Positions 49,131 to 60,789 of a stretch of 64,000 nucleotides of DNA are shown here, in pieces; within the stretch, counting starts at the first letter, position 1, and every line of letters starts with the position of its first letter. The translations under genes and the position numbers were made by a program. The notes below the pieces were generated by a model, which ran no database searches, had not been told where the DNA came from, and was given only the letters and a program-made list of their open reading frames with translations. The stretch covers positions 184,001-248,000 of the forward strand of contig NMRA01000261.1 in the NCBI GenBank assembly GCA_002633005.1. The letters run 5' to 3'. This DNA is from Phoronis australis. Taxonomy: Eukaryota; Phoronida; Phoronidae.

Positions 49131-49174
49131 GCAATGACCATCGCCTCTGTTGGCCCGAACCAGAGGCGATGTAG
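49131..49174. repeat. Second, shorter copy of the 48.3-kb palindrome
   Basis: AGGCAATGACCATCGCCTCT-GTTGGC is repeated exactly, then CCGAACCAGAGGCGATG gives a shortened right arm. Confidence 0.85.
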
Positions 49175-49284
49175 AGGCTATAGGCGCTCTGTACGCCGGA
49201 AGCTTTTCGGCGAATTATGCCTCGCACCGACTAAACCATCAAAGTCACGTTGTTATAAATACCTTTTGCGCATAGAGGAACACC

Positions 49285-50235
49285 NNNNNNNNNNNNNNNN
49301 NNNNNNNNNNNNNNNNNNNNNNNNNNNNNNNNNNNNNNNNNNNNNNNNNNNNNNNNNNNNNNNNNNNNNNNNNNNNNNNNNNNNNNNNNNNNNNNNNNNN
49401 NNNNNNNNNNNNNNNNNNNNNNNNNNNNNNNNNNNNNNNNNNNNNNNNNNNNNNNNNNNNNNNNNNNNNNNNNNNNNNNNNNNNNNNNNNNNNNNNNNNN
49501 NNNNNNNNNNNNNNNNNNNNNNNNNNNNNNNNNNNNNNNNNNNNNNNNNNNNNNNNNNNNNNNNNNNNNNNNNNNNNNNNNNNNNNNNNNNNNNNNNNNN
49601 NNNNNNNNNNNNNNNNNNNNNNNNNNNNNNNNNNNNNNNNNNNNNNNNNNNNNNNNNNNNNNNNNNNNNNNNNNNNNNNNNNNNNNNNNNNNNNNNNNNN
49701 NNNNNNNNNNNNNNNNNNNNNNNNNNNNNNNNNNNNNNNNNNNNNNNNNNNNNNNNNNNNNNNNNNNNNNNNNNNNNNNNNNNNNNNNNNNNNNNNNNNN
49801 NNNNNNNNNNNNNNNNNNNNNNNNNNNNNNNNNNNNNNNNNNNNNNNNNNNNNNNNNNNNNNNNNNNNNNNNNNNNNNNNNNNNNNNNNNNNNNNNNNNN
49901 NNNNNNNNNNNNNNNNNNNNNNNNNNNNNNNNNNNNNNNNNNNNNNNNNNNNNNNNNNNNNNNNNNNNNNNNNNNNNNNNNNNNNNNNNNNNNNNNNNNN
50001 NNNNNNNNNNNNNNNNNNNNNNNNNNNNNNNNNNNNNNNNNNNNNNNNNNNNNNNNNNNNNNNNNNNNNNNNNNNNNNNNNNNNNNNNNNNNNNNNNNNN
50101 NNNNNNNNNNNNNNNNNNNNNNNNNNNNNNNNNNNNNNNNNNNNNNNNNNNNNNNNNNNNNNNNNNNNNNNNNNNNNNNNNNNNNNNNNNNNNNNNNNNN
50201 NNNNNNNNNNNNNNNNNNNNNNNNNNNNNNNNNNN
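49285..50235. other. Assembly gap (951 N)
   Basis: Unknown sequence. Long open frames that appear to span it on both strands are artefacts of the N run. G-runs and palindromes flank it. Confidence 0.98.
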
Positions 50236-50418
50236 GGGGGGGGCTCAGGCAGAATCGTGTTGGGTTTTTTTTAGTCCTCCGATAGATTTTGGGGCGCCAG
50301 AGTCGCATCGCCGGCCCCCGTCAACTTTTCAGGCGCCTGAGCATACCATCGCGCTTTGCCCAATTGTCCGAGGCAACAAGTATGGGCCCCCCCTTATGGT
50401 ATCCTAGATCCGCCACTG
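50236..50418 (-). mobile_element. Right part of a G-run/CAGTGGCGG-ended transposon
   Basis: On the minus strand the end reads CAGTGGCGGATCTAGGATAC, then CATAAGGGGGGGCCC, similar to the left end of the elements at 31740 and 44743. The interior differs, so it may be a related subfamily. Its other end is lost in the gap. Confidence 0.55.
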
Positions 50419-50599
50419 AGACCTGGCACCCGCAATAGAAGTCTCTTAGCAATTTTTGGTCCACGCCTGCAGGCACCTTAGATCGCCAATGAATTATGTG
50501 CTTTCCGTGTTGGGTTTTGTTGATGTTGCTACTTGAGAAATGCTCACCAAAAATGAAAGCGCTTTCCGTGAGCGTCATTCAATTGCACAATCTCAGTAA

Positions 50600-51700
50600 G
50601 GGTTTCGAAGCACCTAAGGTATATTCTGGGAAGCGATGTCAGGTGGTGCTTTTATAAACAATAATAATGCATTTCCTGTGGACACCGAAAAGTATGCAGA
50701 CAATAACCTTGTAATTGGAATGCTCAACCAATTAACTGTTTGATTCACAAATGCTGAAGCAATTACCTGTTATAATAAATTGGATATAAAGTGCTCTTCC
50801 AAAACTTCAGTCATCTCCCTTTCCACGGTTTGTTCTAAAAATGCAAATTATAGGTCAGCTAACCAAAAATAAATTGTCACCTTGATTATAAGGAAACAGG
50901 TCTGTCAACAGATGTTTTTAAGATATCGCCAAGTAAATTGACCTGGTAATGAGATTGGACTTAACGTATTTGGTCAAAAAGGACAAGATTTATTGACAGA
51001 TGAGTCTGAACTTGTTGATCTTATTGGTTTTTAATATATTTCCACTGAAAGTAAAGGCCTGCTACCAGTGATAACTGTCTGTCAGCAAAATACACTGAAC
51101 GATCACCAGCCCTACTCCAAGTAGGATTGGTGGATCAACTAGTGGCACTCCTGTTCCTAGGAAGATAAGAAGTCTGGTGAAAAGTATCGTACATTGGGTG
51201 GAGTCGTATGTTGACCAGTAAATGTTTCTTTGAACCACTTGCCACTTGCCTATCGAAACACAAGAACAACGGTGGAGACCCACAGCTGAATCTACTCCAG
51301 ACCAGTCTGCGTAGTTTTGCCCATACTTACAGAACAGAGCCACCACCACCAGCCTTGCAACCATGTGTGATCACCCTGCAGTGGTAGACCACATACTTAT
51401 TGAGCTCCATAGCTGTGAACCTTTTAGAAATTTTTCTACCAAACTCAGACAAATATATGACTACTTACTCCTAGGTAAAACCTGCAATCCTGACTACGTC
51501 CTATGTCTTGACTGCAGTTGGGTAATACAATAAAGAATTAGTGCAGTAGAGACAATTATTTCTGTATTCAGTGGGTTCTTAATGAAAAGAATTCAGAATG
51601 CAGATTACTCCATTCCTAAATTACATTCAGTGATACTTGATTCTATTGTTCAGACTGTAGATTGATTTTTCAGTGTACATTCTCTGATTTCATTTTTTCG
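50600..51700. other. Upstream region of FDPS
   Basis: Probably holds the promoter and an untranslated first exon of FDPS, because the first coding exon starts with a splice acceptor. The first exon itself could not be pinned down. A 100-codon minus frame (51062-51364) shows no family pattern. Confidence 0.4.
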
Positions 51701-51712
51701 CAGGACTGAATC

Positions 51713-51850
51713 ATGAGTCAAAACGGTTGTAAAAAACCACGAAATGAAATGTCAGAATTTGATGATGTTTGGCCTGAAATAGTTGACGTTTTGACTAAAA
51801 AAGGAATAAAAAACAAAGAAGTTGGGGATGCTTACACCCGATTTAAAGAG
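51713..51850 (+). CDS. FDPS: FDPS coding exon 1
   Basis: 46 codons, starting at ATG with A at -3. In-frame TGA at 51707-51709 and a 3' splice site (TTTTTTCGCAG, ending 51703) lie just upstream, so an untranslated exon must precede it. Donor GTAAGT. Encodes the N-terminal helix ending RFKE. Confidence 0.95.
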
Positions 51851-54800
51851 GTAAGTAAACTTTGTCTGATGTGAATATTCATGTCATTGGGAATCCACAG
51901 TTTGTACAATAAATTTTCAGGTATTCCATTAAGAATGATAGCCAAAATGTCCTCGCTTGTAGTGAAGTACAATTCTGATTACTTTTGTTCGGAAGTGTGA
52001 CTAAATAGAATTTAAATTTTCCACCATGCTATAGTAGTGGATAGGTGAATAATTACTGTTAGTATCCTTTAAGGTACATTTAAATCCTTTTAAAAGTACT
52101 CTCACGTTTTTATTTACCCTTTGGTGAAGTGTAAGGTTGTATTGCAGGTGTTACAATATAATGTACCTCATGGAAAGAAGAACCGAGGATTGTCTGTTGT
52201 TGCCTCGTACAAACTGTTTGTAACAAATCCAGATGATGATGATCTCAAGATTGCTCGCGTGCTTGGATGGTGTATTGAATTGGTAGGAGCCATTCTTGTC
52301 AGGGAGAAGGGCCGCTATTTTTATGTTATTTCTGGTTAAAGTGAAATTTTCTGGTTATCCTAGATAAATTTTTGAGGTCAATTAATTTGCGTCTGGTTCA
52401 AATTAATTATGCATACATCACTCTGAATGTGATGTTCGGTATCGGACCTAGTTTGTGTGAAAATGCATAATAGACTTTTGATTGTATCTACTTTTTGCCA
52501 AAAGAATTGACATAATTATTTACCTGCGACGTTTATTCTCAGATAATCGTAGATTGAACTTGAACTCATTTAAGTTTGATTTAGCCATTGTTGACTCTGT
52601 AATTGCTGGATTCAACAACCTCAAAAACACGAATCAGGCACGAGGTGACCCGTCCACATGTATACGAAACATCTGGCTTTGAGTCACTACAGTGTCTGCA
52701 ACTGTTGACACTTTGCATTTCAAATAGCACTCCTAGCATGTGGCACAGTAGCAGAGAAGGGAATTACTGACAATATGTCATTTTTCTTCAGAACATGTTT
52801 AGTCGTATCTTCATGATCTTTGCGTACATGGCACTTTGGAACGAAATATTTGCCGCACACATGATAGTTTTGTTCTGCTTTAGCCATGATGTGAATGGGC
52901 AACACTGCATTTTTGACATGAACGAGCCTACTCGAATGGATCTTGTCAGCTACTGGAAATCAGTGACACGGAACTCCTATAGTCTGTGAGAGCTCATAAT
53001 ACTTGCATCCTGGTAAGCAGTAACTGCCACACATACTGGATAAGACTGAGAGAAAGGCAAATAGTGGTCTAGCTTATTATAAGCTGACATACACATAGAC
53101 ACAGTCAATTTCATATACAGTGCTTGTGAACTAAGCTGGTGTCATTTCCGGAGTAGCAGATGCGTAACTAATTACAACCACAGGCAATTTTATCAACTTG
53201 AATTTATCTAGGATAACCGGAAAATTTGGCTTAACCAAAAGTGACAGTGAAAACTGGGAGCTTTCTTGTAAAGGTCTTTTGTTATGTTCTACCAACAAAC
53301 ATTAACACATGTTCCATATATGATTTTTATTGTAGCCTGGTGTATTGTTAAGGAGTATGTTTTTGACTTGAATTAATGTTTTTTTGTTAAATTTGGCCCA
53401 GGTGGATTCTTTTGCAATAGAATATTTGATTGTTAAGAAAAGTGAAATGTCGCTTTCTAAAGTTATGAAAATACACAGAAAGTAAGAGCCAGTTCCTAGT
53501 TAATTTCTGTATTTGAAGGAAATGTTTTTTAAATGTGTTTCTAAACAGACGTCCAGTGGTCCTGTCGAAGAAAACATCTGCTTGCTTTCTGCTTCGTCTG
53601 CTTTGTGTGAGAGCAAGTAATTGCTAGATCGCCACATCTCTATCACTTTGGGTGACCAAGTCACCTAGTGTGATATTATGTCACACTTCAGAACTGATTG
53701 CAGCAGGTTTTGTCTTTAATTTTTTAAATTTCCGAAAACCACAGGTCATACCCTTTTATTTGCTAATCTCAAAAAAAAGAATTGCAGAAATATAGTCTTA
53801 TTTGTGCAAAATGCGAAAAATTATAAATCACAAAACTTTGGCTCCTAAAGGGGTTGGTGCCTGACTACTTCCTTTGAAAATTATATCACCCTTTTTTCAT
53901 TGACAACAATTGCCCTGATCCTCGAGTCAATCAATTCAAGTCTAGCTCCTCCATGTTGAGTCATAGAGAGATTCTTCATTTTCACCCACTTTGTCTCATT
54001 GACACCCCGCTCATACCAAGAACTATCTGTCTAGCATCCTCACTTTTCCTTTCTTAAACAAGTGTCCAACACTGCGGAGATCCGACCACTTAAATTCGCT
54101 CTACAGCAGTGAGACACGCCATTTCTCAGGTACTCTTCCATCTCACCTGCTTCTCTGACAAAATACATCCCTAAGTTTCCAGATTAAGTTTTGTGTTTTA
54201 TAATTAATTGTAATTCACTTGGATGAATGGTAATGTCCATTATCTCTCCACTATTTGAATATTTTCTAAATCGAATGCATTGTTTGATAATTTTAGCTCC
54301 ACCAGATTTCTCAGTCTTTTGTTGAATACATGCTGATTTGTATGTATTATTTATTTCAGCTGCAAGCTTTTTTTCTAGTCTCTGATGACATGATGGATCA
54401 GTCAGTGACCAGAAGAGGGCGCCCATGCTGGTATAAAGTGGTGAGTTGCTGTAATGTATTATATGGTGACATTATATCATAGGTGCAGAAAGTCACAACA
54501 AGCCAACAGCTGTTAGGAAATAAAACAAAGTATCCAGTAGGTTTACTATTTTTGTATAAACATTATTTTATTCCTACAAACCCCAAGTTGAAAATGTGAA
54601 GCTTGTCCTAATGTGGCATTATTGTCTGCTTTCTAGCCTGGTGTTGGAGATGTGGCCATCAATGATTCATTTTACCTGGAGTCTTCCCTTTATGAACTGA
54701 TCAAACATTACTGTAAACACAAGAAGTACTATGTGGATATTGTGGAACTGTTTCATGAGGTACGTAGTATTCTGTCTGCTTCCTTGGTTAACATCTATGG

Positions 54801-57800
54801 CAACATCTCACCAATGAAGGACACCACATAATGGAGAAGTCAAAATTGATTTTTTCATAGAAGATAAGTTGCATCTGATGCTTTTATCATTACTGAGTTC
54901 TCTACCTTATTTGTATCATCGAAGTTGAAATTGTGTGCGTTCAAAAGTTCAACTGTTAGAAGGCTTTAAAAATGGATATCAATTTTGACAATTATTTCGT
55001 GCAGAAAATTGGTGAGATTTACCTTAGATTTGAAATGGAGATTGCTTTTGTTACAGGGCCCTCACTCAAAGTACATGTGCCTCCTGAGAGGGGAATTTTC
55101 AGGTGTGGGGGGAAATCATCTGATGGTCACCAATTACACCCCTGCTTATCACCCAGTCCCCCCACACTACCTCAAGTGGCTTATCCTCTGTATTAAAAAC
55201 AAAACAAAGGGTTCCACCCTGAAATATTGTCCAAAACTAATTGTTTTCAAAGATGGGGCTTTAATACTGCTTTAAAATGACAAGATGCGTATAATAAAAG
55301 GAATGTACAAAGTATATGTAATATACAACATCAGCCAAGAGAATGCTCACCTGACATGTATATTTCCCGACATAACCAAAGAAACGACCTATGATGACAT
55401 ACAGTTTTCGGCGCTATCGCAAATGATTACCGCTTGGAAATTGTGATTGGTCCCTTTCTCTGCGACATCCTAGATGATTATTAGCAGTAGTATTAACTTT
55501 ATCGTTATTTTTATAATTTTTATGACAATGTTTATGTGTGACCTCAAACCAGTATGCACTTTACATTATTCCAGACTGATTCTGATTGGTAACCCTGTAG
55601 CTAATGTAATGTAGTGGTAAACCTATCTAGTTACATCCATTGTACTATTATTTCAGACAACAATGCAGACTATCCTGGGCCAAGCATTGGACTTGACCAC
55701 GTCACCAGTAGATGGCTCTGTAGACCTCAACAAGTTCAGCATGGACAGATACAGTGCCATCGTCAAGTGGAAAACTGCTTTCTACTCCTTCTATTTACCT
55801 GTTGCTATAGCAATGTACATGGTGCGTATGAGCTGGCAAGTGCCCAGTTATCCAGGTAAACTAATATACCTGTTTACTAACTCACTAGTTGTGGGTATGG
55901 TGATCAGTCAAGTTGATGCCTGAAAATAGCTTCATTTGACCATCTGCCTTGTGGCGGGGCTGGTCTTGTTGCTTTTACCAAAGGGGTTATTCAATTTGTC
56001 TATCTATGGTCATGCAGTCTGGTTTCCAAGCAAGAAGTCAAAAATGTAAGTCTCAATATGTCGTCCACACTTTCAGTATGAAAATGCGTATTATACATCA
56101 TGGAACCCTGTTGATGTCTTGTTAAATCTGCACATGGTAAAGTCTCTTATTTCTTAAAAGCTTAGAGGGAACATCAGCATATATGTCATAATTGTCTCCA
56201 ATCTCTGGTGTATTGGACAGGTGCGCAGTTCCATCAAATTATGAACAGAGCACACTGGCCAGGGTCTGATGCCCTATTGAATATAATATTTATGCGCCCA
56301 CATAGGTATATGTGAGCGCATGTTGTCATCATCTTGTCCGGCTGTCACAATGGTATATGACGGCTATATGATGTTGATTACGGATGTGACTACTTTTGCT
56401 TGGATACGAGTACTACCATGCCATCTTGTGACAATTTCAAGTTTAAACTTTTCCTCTACATGTATCAAGTTTCTCGCTGGATTTTAATAAAATTTGTCAA
56501 ATGTGTTCTTATAAGTATAGGACACTACCCATGAGTTGTCTGACACACCCGGCTTCTGATGTCCCCTGTGGTGACAGTTTTAGTGTTCTGGTGTATGTTG
56601 TTTTTGGTGATGACCTCTCTATCTGCCTAAATGTTTGAAGGATAATCATGAAATTTGAGGCATATGTTCCTATTGGTATGACGGACATTGAATTTTAGAC
56701 AGATCCAAATACTGCCATGCCTCCTAATGTCAATTTCATTTTTGTGTCTGTGTCATTATCTGCCAAGCTTGGTGAAGGATCTTTATGAAATTTATGCTTT
56801 TAGTTGAGAGAGCGTGGTTGAAATTGATTTTCGGAAGAATCTGACTGCTGCTATGTCCCCTATGTTGTGGCAATTTATTTTATTAGTGTGTCTCATTATC
56901 TGCAAAGTTCTGTAAAGCACAGCTTATTTTGACTTTCGGAAGTTTCAACTACTGCTGTGCCTCATAGTGATCACTTTTCTTATCTGCCTATCTTCCAAAC
57001 TCCCTGAAAAACTGTCATGGCAAATGAATTTCTATTGAGGTTATCACGCATGACTTGTCATTGATTATTAGGTCTAAATGCTGTAGTGTTTTATTGCTTT
57101 GTTTGCGGTAATCGTAATATCTACTAGGATTACGTTTGTCAATTTTCAAATGCCTAGTACCCCGGACTCACAGTTCTAAGCAAATTCTGGTAACAGCAAA
57201 AATTACTGGTAACAACTATTAGCATGGCAAAATTCTAATCACAAAATGGCTTATCTCCCTTGATAACTTTCCTGTTAATGGTCCCTTCACTCCCAGTTAT
57301 GTGGGAAGACTACTTCCGTCCAGCCTTCATGATGTGGAATTCTGGGTCATTTTGTCTGAGTACTTTTAGCTTGTATAGGCATCTTTCTTCAATACTTTTG
57401 GGCATCAGTAATCTCTAAAATACGTTTTATTTCAGGCTGGACTTAATGACCCTGATGAGTTGTCTAATGCCAAAACTATTTTACTGGAAATGGGACACTT
57501 CTTCCAAGTTCAAGTAAGTTTGAGAACATGTTTGGTCACGCACAAGCACTGTTTGTAATCATTTCCTGTTATATTCTTCTACGAATGTTTATTAGTTGTT
57601 TCAAATATTTTGTCGGGACCTAAATTAGGTGTTGCACATATGACGAGCGCCGTTTTTTGTTAGGTTGTATTTGCTTCAACAAGAAGAGAATTTAAGTTCT
57701 GATAAAAGGCACTTAAGATTATGTAGGGCCTTATTCACAAATTTGTGCATCAAGCCAAATTTCTACAAAACCGTACATTCTTTCTCAATAAAAGTATATA

Positions 57801-60059
57801 TTTCCAAAAGTAAGAAGAAAGTTGTGAATTTGATGTTGAATTTATATCAAACAGTTATAAATTGGGTCAAGTGACCATGTCTTTTTGTAAAATTTTATAG
57901 CAAAAACGAAAGTTACATCTGTAACAAAGCATGGTATCAATGACATGTCCCAATTTCATTTGATATAAATGTTCAAGACAACATCTCAAAAACACCGTTA
58001 TAGTTTTAAACATTATCATTTCATTTTATGCAATTAGAGTTTTTTCATAAAAACCAGAAAGGTCCTATTTTTGGCAATCCCTGATGCAAACATGTAATCT
58101 TTTCAAAAGCAATGTTTTGACAATGTTGGTTATGGAAAACAGTACATACAGCATGGTATCTTCAGGTTTCGTATGAATCCAGTCAACCTTTTGTGAGATG
58201 TGATCCGAAGTTTGCCGAATTTGGACTTTTTTGAGGGTCCTGCATAACCTGAAGTATTTCTCATCCATGGTCCCAATATGACTAGCTCATAGGCTGTTCG
58301 TCTTATCCATGTTCAACATTCTCAAACTTAGCCTGGTGCTGTCCAAAACCTATGCGCTTTCAGATGAAGATATATACTCCAAATCAACTGTGAAGTTTTT
58401 TCCTTTTGAGACAGTGTATGTGCCTCTGGTTGTTTTAAGTTGCCTGGCCAGTCTAAGTACTTGTAGTATGTGAACAAAGTAAGCTAAGTACACAACTGAT
58501 TGGCTTTGCTGGCAAATGAAGGTACAGCCATAATAGCACTGTCCCGGAGTGGTCCATTTGAACGAGGAGCACTGTTCAATGTGTACTTTGTCCCCTTTAT
58601 GATGAACAAACCCAACTGTAAGGTTTCAATAAGCATTCTCCTTGCTGTTAACGGGTAACTGGCGTTGAGCTGTGTGCAAAGTTTACTTGTTGGCTGTGTA
58701 CTTAGTTCTTGATTTGCATCACGCCTAAGTGTGAAGTTGGGCTTCTGAAAGCAGCTAAATTTACCTTTAATCGTTTATGAATTGAGGGCATTTCTAAATG
58801 CGAGATTATGAAGCCCATCTTTGGGCCTCTTAGTTAGCATGTTCTGATCCTGATATTGTAGTTATGCACGTCTGTGATTGGTAATAGTGACCCTTGCTCT
58901 TGCTTATTCCGATCATTTGCTTCCTGATAGGATGATTACCTTGATTGCTATGGTGACCCAGCAGTGACGGGGAAAATTGGCACAGATATTGAAGACAACA
59001 AGTGTGGGTGGCTAGTCAACCAAGCACTCAAATTGTGTACTGAAGAACAGCGCAAGATTCTGGAGGTTAGTGCCTGTCCTGGCTATTCTCTGAAAGGTCT
59101 GGCGAAATGATATTAGTTTTCGAAATGTTGTCCGTCGAATGCAAACCAAGCAAGCCCTATTCTGTCATCGTATGTCACGCTCATGAAATAAATAAGTTTG
59201 CTTAGAACACTATCTAACTCAGTTGAAGTAAATTAAAACAAGATATGTGTGCACGGCCCATTTTGCTGGGTTTTTGTCCTCACCTCATCTTTTCGTAATT
59301 TTATGTTTTCACAAGCTCAAAAATTAAAGCTTTTGTGAGGGAGGGATCAAGGTTTGCTGATGTCATCAAAATGGTAATGCAATGAAAGAGGGACAACTAT
59401 GAATTGTTCTTAATATTCATCTGTTTATCATGTTCCAATGGGCACTTTAATGTATTCGGTTTCAAGCGACTACAAACTCACTTTTTCATCACAAAAATCA
59501 AAACTTTGGTTTAGACCATTTACCTGTTGTTCTCAAATTGTTCCTCTGACAAATTGGAGACCATTCTGGGACCTCAATTGTACTGACCGTTGGTTGTTGC
59601 TTGTGACCAGGTGCTACAAGTTGACTTGTCACGGTGAAGCATCTTATGCACCGAGCATGGTCTCACACAACAGTGAACTGTCACTTCTCATTTGAGTAAA
59701 GAACACGTTGAGACCTTGTTGTACAGCGACAAGTCGTCTGAATCAAAAGTTAGCTTCTTGGATGGAACGCCGGGTCTATAGCTGCTTTAAAAGCCTGGTT
59801 ACTAAGGTGTACATATTTATAGCCATATAGACTACACACTCGGTGTTTTTTCTTTTAGGACAACTACGGCAAGAAGGATCCGGCATGTGTTGCCAAGGTG
59901 AAACAGTTGTATGATGAATTACACTTGAAGCATGTGTATTCAGACTATGAAGAAGAGAGTTATCAAGAGTTAATGAGACTCATAGAGATATATTGTAAAC
60001 ATTTACCAAAACAAGTCTTTACATCATTTGCGGCGAAAATCTATAAAAGAGATAAGTAA
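51713..60059 (+). CDS. FDPS: Farnesyl diphosphate synthase, eight coding exons
   Basis: Condenses dimethylallyl diphosphate with two isopentenyl diphosphates, via geranyl diphosphate, to C15 farnesyl diphosphate, the branch point for sterols, dolichol, ubiquinone and protein prenylation. Coding exons: 51713-51850, 52148-52282, 54360-54440, 54637-54759, 55657-55821, 57436-57513, 58931-59065, 59859-60059. All junctions are GT-AG and phase 0, and the sum is 351 residues plus stop, close to the usual animal length of about 350. The first Asp-rich motif DDMMD is residues 100-104; the second, DDYLD, is 241-245. Phe95-Phe96, five and four residues before the first motif, are the chain-length residues that stop growth at C15. 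Other family marks are GKKNRGL (55-61), RRGRPCWY (from 109), WKT (197-199), [13 protein letters not shown] (253-265) and the basic end KIYKRDK. TGA two codons before the ATG supports the start, and no mitochondrial leader is seen. Introns hold transposon relics, but no coding lesion is visible. Confidence 0.97.
52148..52282 (+). CDS. FDPS: FDPS coding exon 2
   Basis: 45 codons. Acceptor ATTGCAG, donor GTAGGA, the weakest donor of the gene. Carries GKKNRGL, whose basic residues bind isopentenyl diphosphate in the family, and GWCIEL. Confidence 0.95.
52336..53234 (-). mobile_element. Kolobok-like element in FDPS intron 2
   Basis: Identical TTAA at 52336-52339 and 53231-53234 flanks an 891-bp unit. 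The ends are inverted repeats of about 100 bp: the left has ATTTTCTGGTTATCCTAGAT and the right, complemented, has ATTTTCCGGTTATCCTAGAT, followed by matching AT-rich and TACTCCGG-like blocks. The inner part of the repeat resembles the inverted ends of the element at 2571-4051. A broken THAP domain lies inside on the minus strand. The insertion lies 53 bp past the exon 2 donor. Confidence 0.75.
52720..52985 (-). pseudogene. Broken THAP domain in FDPS intron 2
   Basis: Read on the minus strand: H-stop-FPVADK, where the stop (complement of 52960-52962) stands in the HRFP-type motif; then [18 protein letters not shown] and [12 protein letters not shown]. These align block by block with YRFPKDD, VKNAALPV, YRVCGKHFLP and LLKKGAIP of the element at 2.8-3.1 kb. 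The last zinc ligand, normally His in C-x2-H, is Tyr here. The first Cys pair is not found. The domain cannot fold as a zinc finger and is a relic. Confidence 0.7.
54360..54440 (+). CDS. FDPS: FDPS coding exon 3 (first Asp-rich motif)
   Basis: 27 codons. Acceptor TTATTTCAG, donor GTGAGT. Begins [13 protein letters not shown], holding the chain-length Phe pair and the first Mg-binding Asp cluster, then RRGRPCWY. Confidence 0.97.
54637..54759 (+). CDS. FDPS: FDPS coding exon 4
   Basis: 41 codons. Acceptor CTTTCTAG, donor GTACGT. Encodes the segment with [13 protein letters not shown] and VELFHE. Confidence 0.95.
55657..55821 (+). CDS. FDPS: FDPS coding exon 5
   Basis: 55 codons. Acceptor ATTTCAG, donor GTGCGT. 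Carries the GQALDL segment and [13 protein letters not shown], with the conserved Lys-Thr of the active site. A longer open frame runs into the intron, but the splice fits the family better. Confidence 0.95.
56285..57000 (-). repeat. Inverted array of the ~145-bp monomer family in FDPS intron 5
   Basis: It starts with the palindrome ATGCGCCCACATA / TATATGTGAGCGCAT (56292-56320), the terminal hairpin of the family in reverse orientation. Degenerate complements of the monomer box follow, such as CTGCCATGCCTCCTAATG near 56710 and CTGCTATGTCCCCTATG near 56848, each beside an 'AATTT' and 'TATCTGCC' context. It is strongly diverged. Confidence 0.65.
57436..57513 (+). CDS. FDPS: FDPS coding exon 6
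   Basis: 26 codons. Acceptor TATTTCAG, donor GTAAGT. Ends GHFFQVQ, which joins directly to DDYLD of the next exon. Confidence 0.95.
57700..58275. repeat. Two opposite copies of a dispersed repeat in FDPS intron 6
   Basis: 57712-57880 matches 60807-61085 directly (TTATGTAGG-CCTTA, GCCAAA-TT, CATTTATATCAAA-like blocks). 57920-58270 matches the same sequence in reverse, including ACTGGATTCAT and TTTGCATCAGGGAT read on the minus strand. The pair could fold into a stem in the transcript. Confidence 0.7.
58931..59065 (+). CDS. FDPS: FDPS coding exon 7 (second Asp-rich motif)
   Basis: 45 codons. Acceptor TTCCTGATAG, donor GTTAGT. Starts DDYLDCYGD, the second Mg-binding cluster, followed by [13 protein letters not shown]. 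Confidence 0.97.
59859..60059 (+). CDS. FDPS: FDPS coding exon 8 and stop
   Basis: 66 codons and TAA at 60057-60059. Acceptor TTCTTTTAG. Encodes the C-terminal helices and basic tail KIYKRDK, which closes over the bound substrate in the family. Confidence 0.96.
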   Translation, partial: DNYGKKDPACVAKVKQLYDELHLKHVYSDYEEESYQELMRLIEIYCKHLPKQVFTSFAAKIYKRDK

Positions 60060-60789
60060 ATTAGAGGAAAGTATAGCTTTACACTGTTTTAGTTGGTGCA
60101 GTTGCAAGTATATTTGATGAAGATTGAGTAACAGGGCATTGTAAGTCAATGAAATCTGAGGTTTGTCTCTTTTTTGAGAGTTTCTGCAGGTGCAAATACA
60201 ACTAGTTATGTGACTTTAATTATTACTGTATGAACCAAGTTTCAAATGGTAATTTTATCCAAAAGGGGACACTACTGTGGAAGCGCACAATTGAGAATTT
60301 CGTTTTTATAGAATTTTTATAAAAAGGTAAACACTATCTTATGTATTTTGAATTTGGTTTTCTTTGGACACATAGCCTGCCTGTCTATAAATATATCTTT
60401 TGATGAGTATGTACCTACTTTAGGTAGAAACCGCGTTAAACACAATTATGCCTAAATTTTGCAAAAACAAAATGCAATTCCAGTGAAGCATAAGATAACG
60501 CCTATGATTTTCAACATGAAATCGACATTTTTCTACAGCAAATGCCAGATGTCCCCATGGGCAGACAACTTTTAACTCATGGAGTTCATCATAGTTACTT
60601 GTCTCTCTGAGTGAAGACCAGTACCTCTCACCTTGTTTTTAAATGTTATTGTTTGTGGTCAAGGGCTTAGTGAAGCATGTCTGATGAATAGTATGCGATG
60701 ATACATGGAAAATCATGGCAAATGAATTGATGAAGATGAATGTTTAACTTAGTGCAAAAGGATGATTCGCACAAATGGTTCACAGTATT

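Noticed and set aside
49134-50308. Long open frames of 350-380 codons on both strands
   Set aside because: Almost entirely N bases; the frames exist only because the gap contains no stop codons.
51366-51378. Sterol-response-like ATCACCCTGC upstream of FDPS
   Set aside because: Two differences from the mammalian element in a ten-base motif, distance to a transcription start unknown; easily chance.
51080-51540. Plus-strand stretch resembling the Cys/His end of some LINE proteins
   Set aside because: Only a vague 'CDH...DHILIEL' similarity with several stops; not enough to support a call.
55614-55923. Overlapping frames extending FDPS exon 5 into the intron
   Set aside because: The family alignment and the GTGCGT donor place the exon end at 55821; the extension has no family match.
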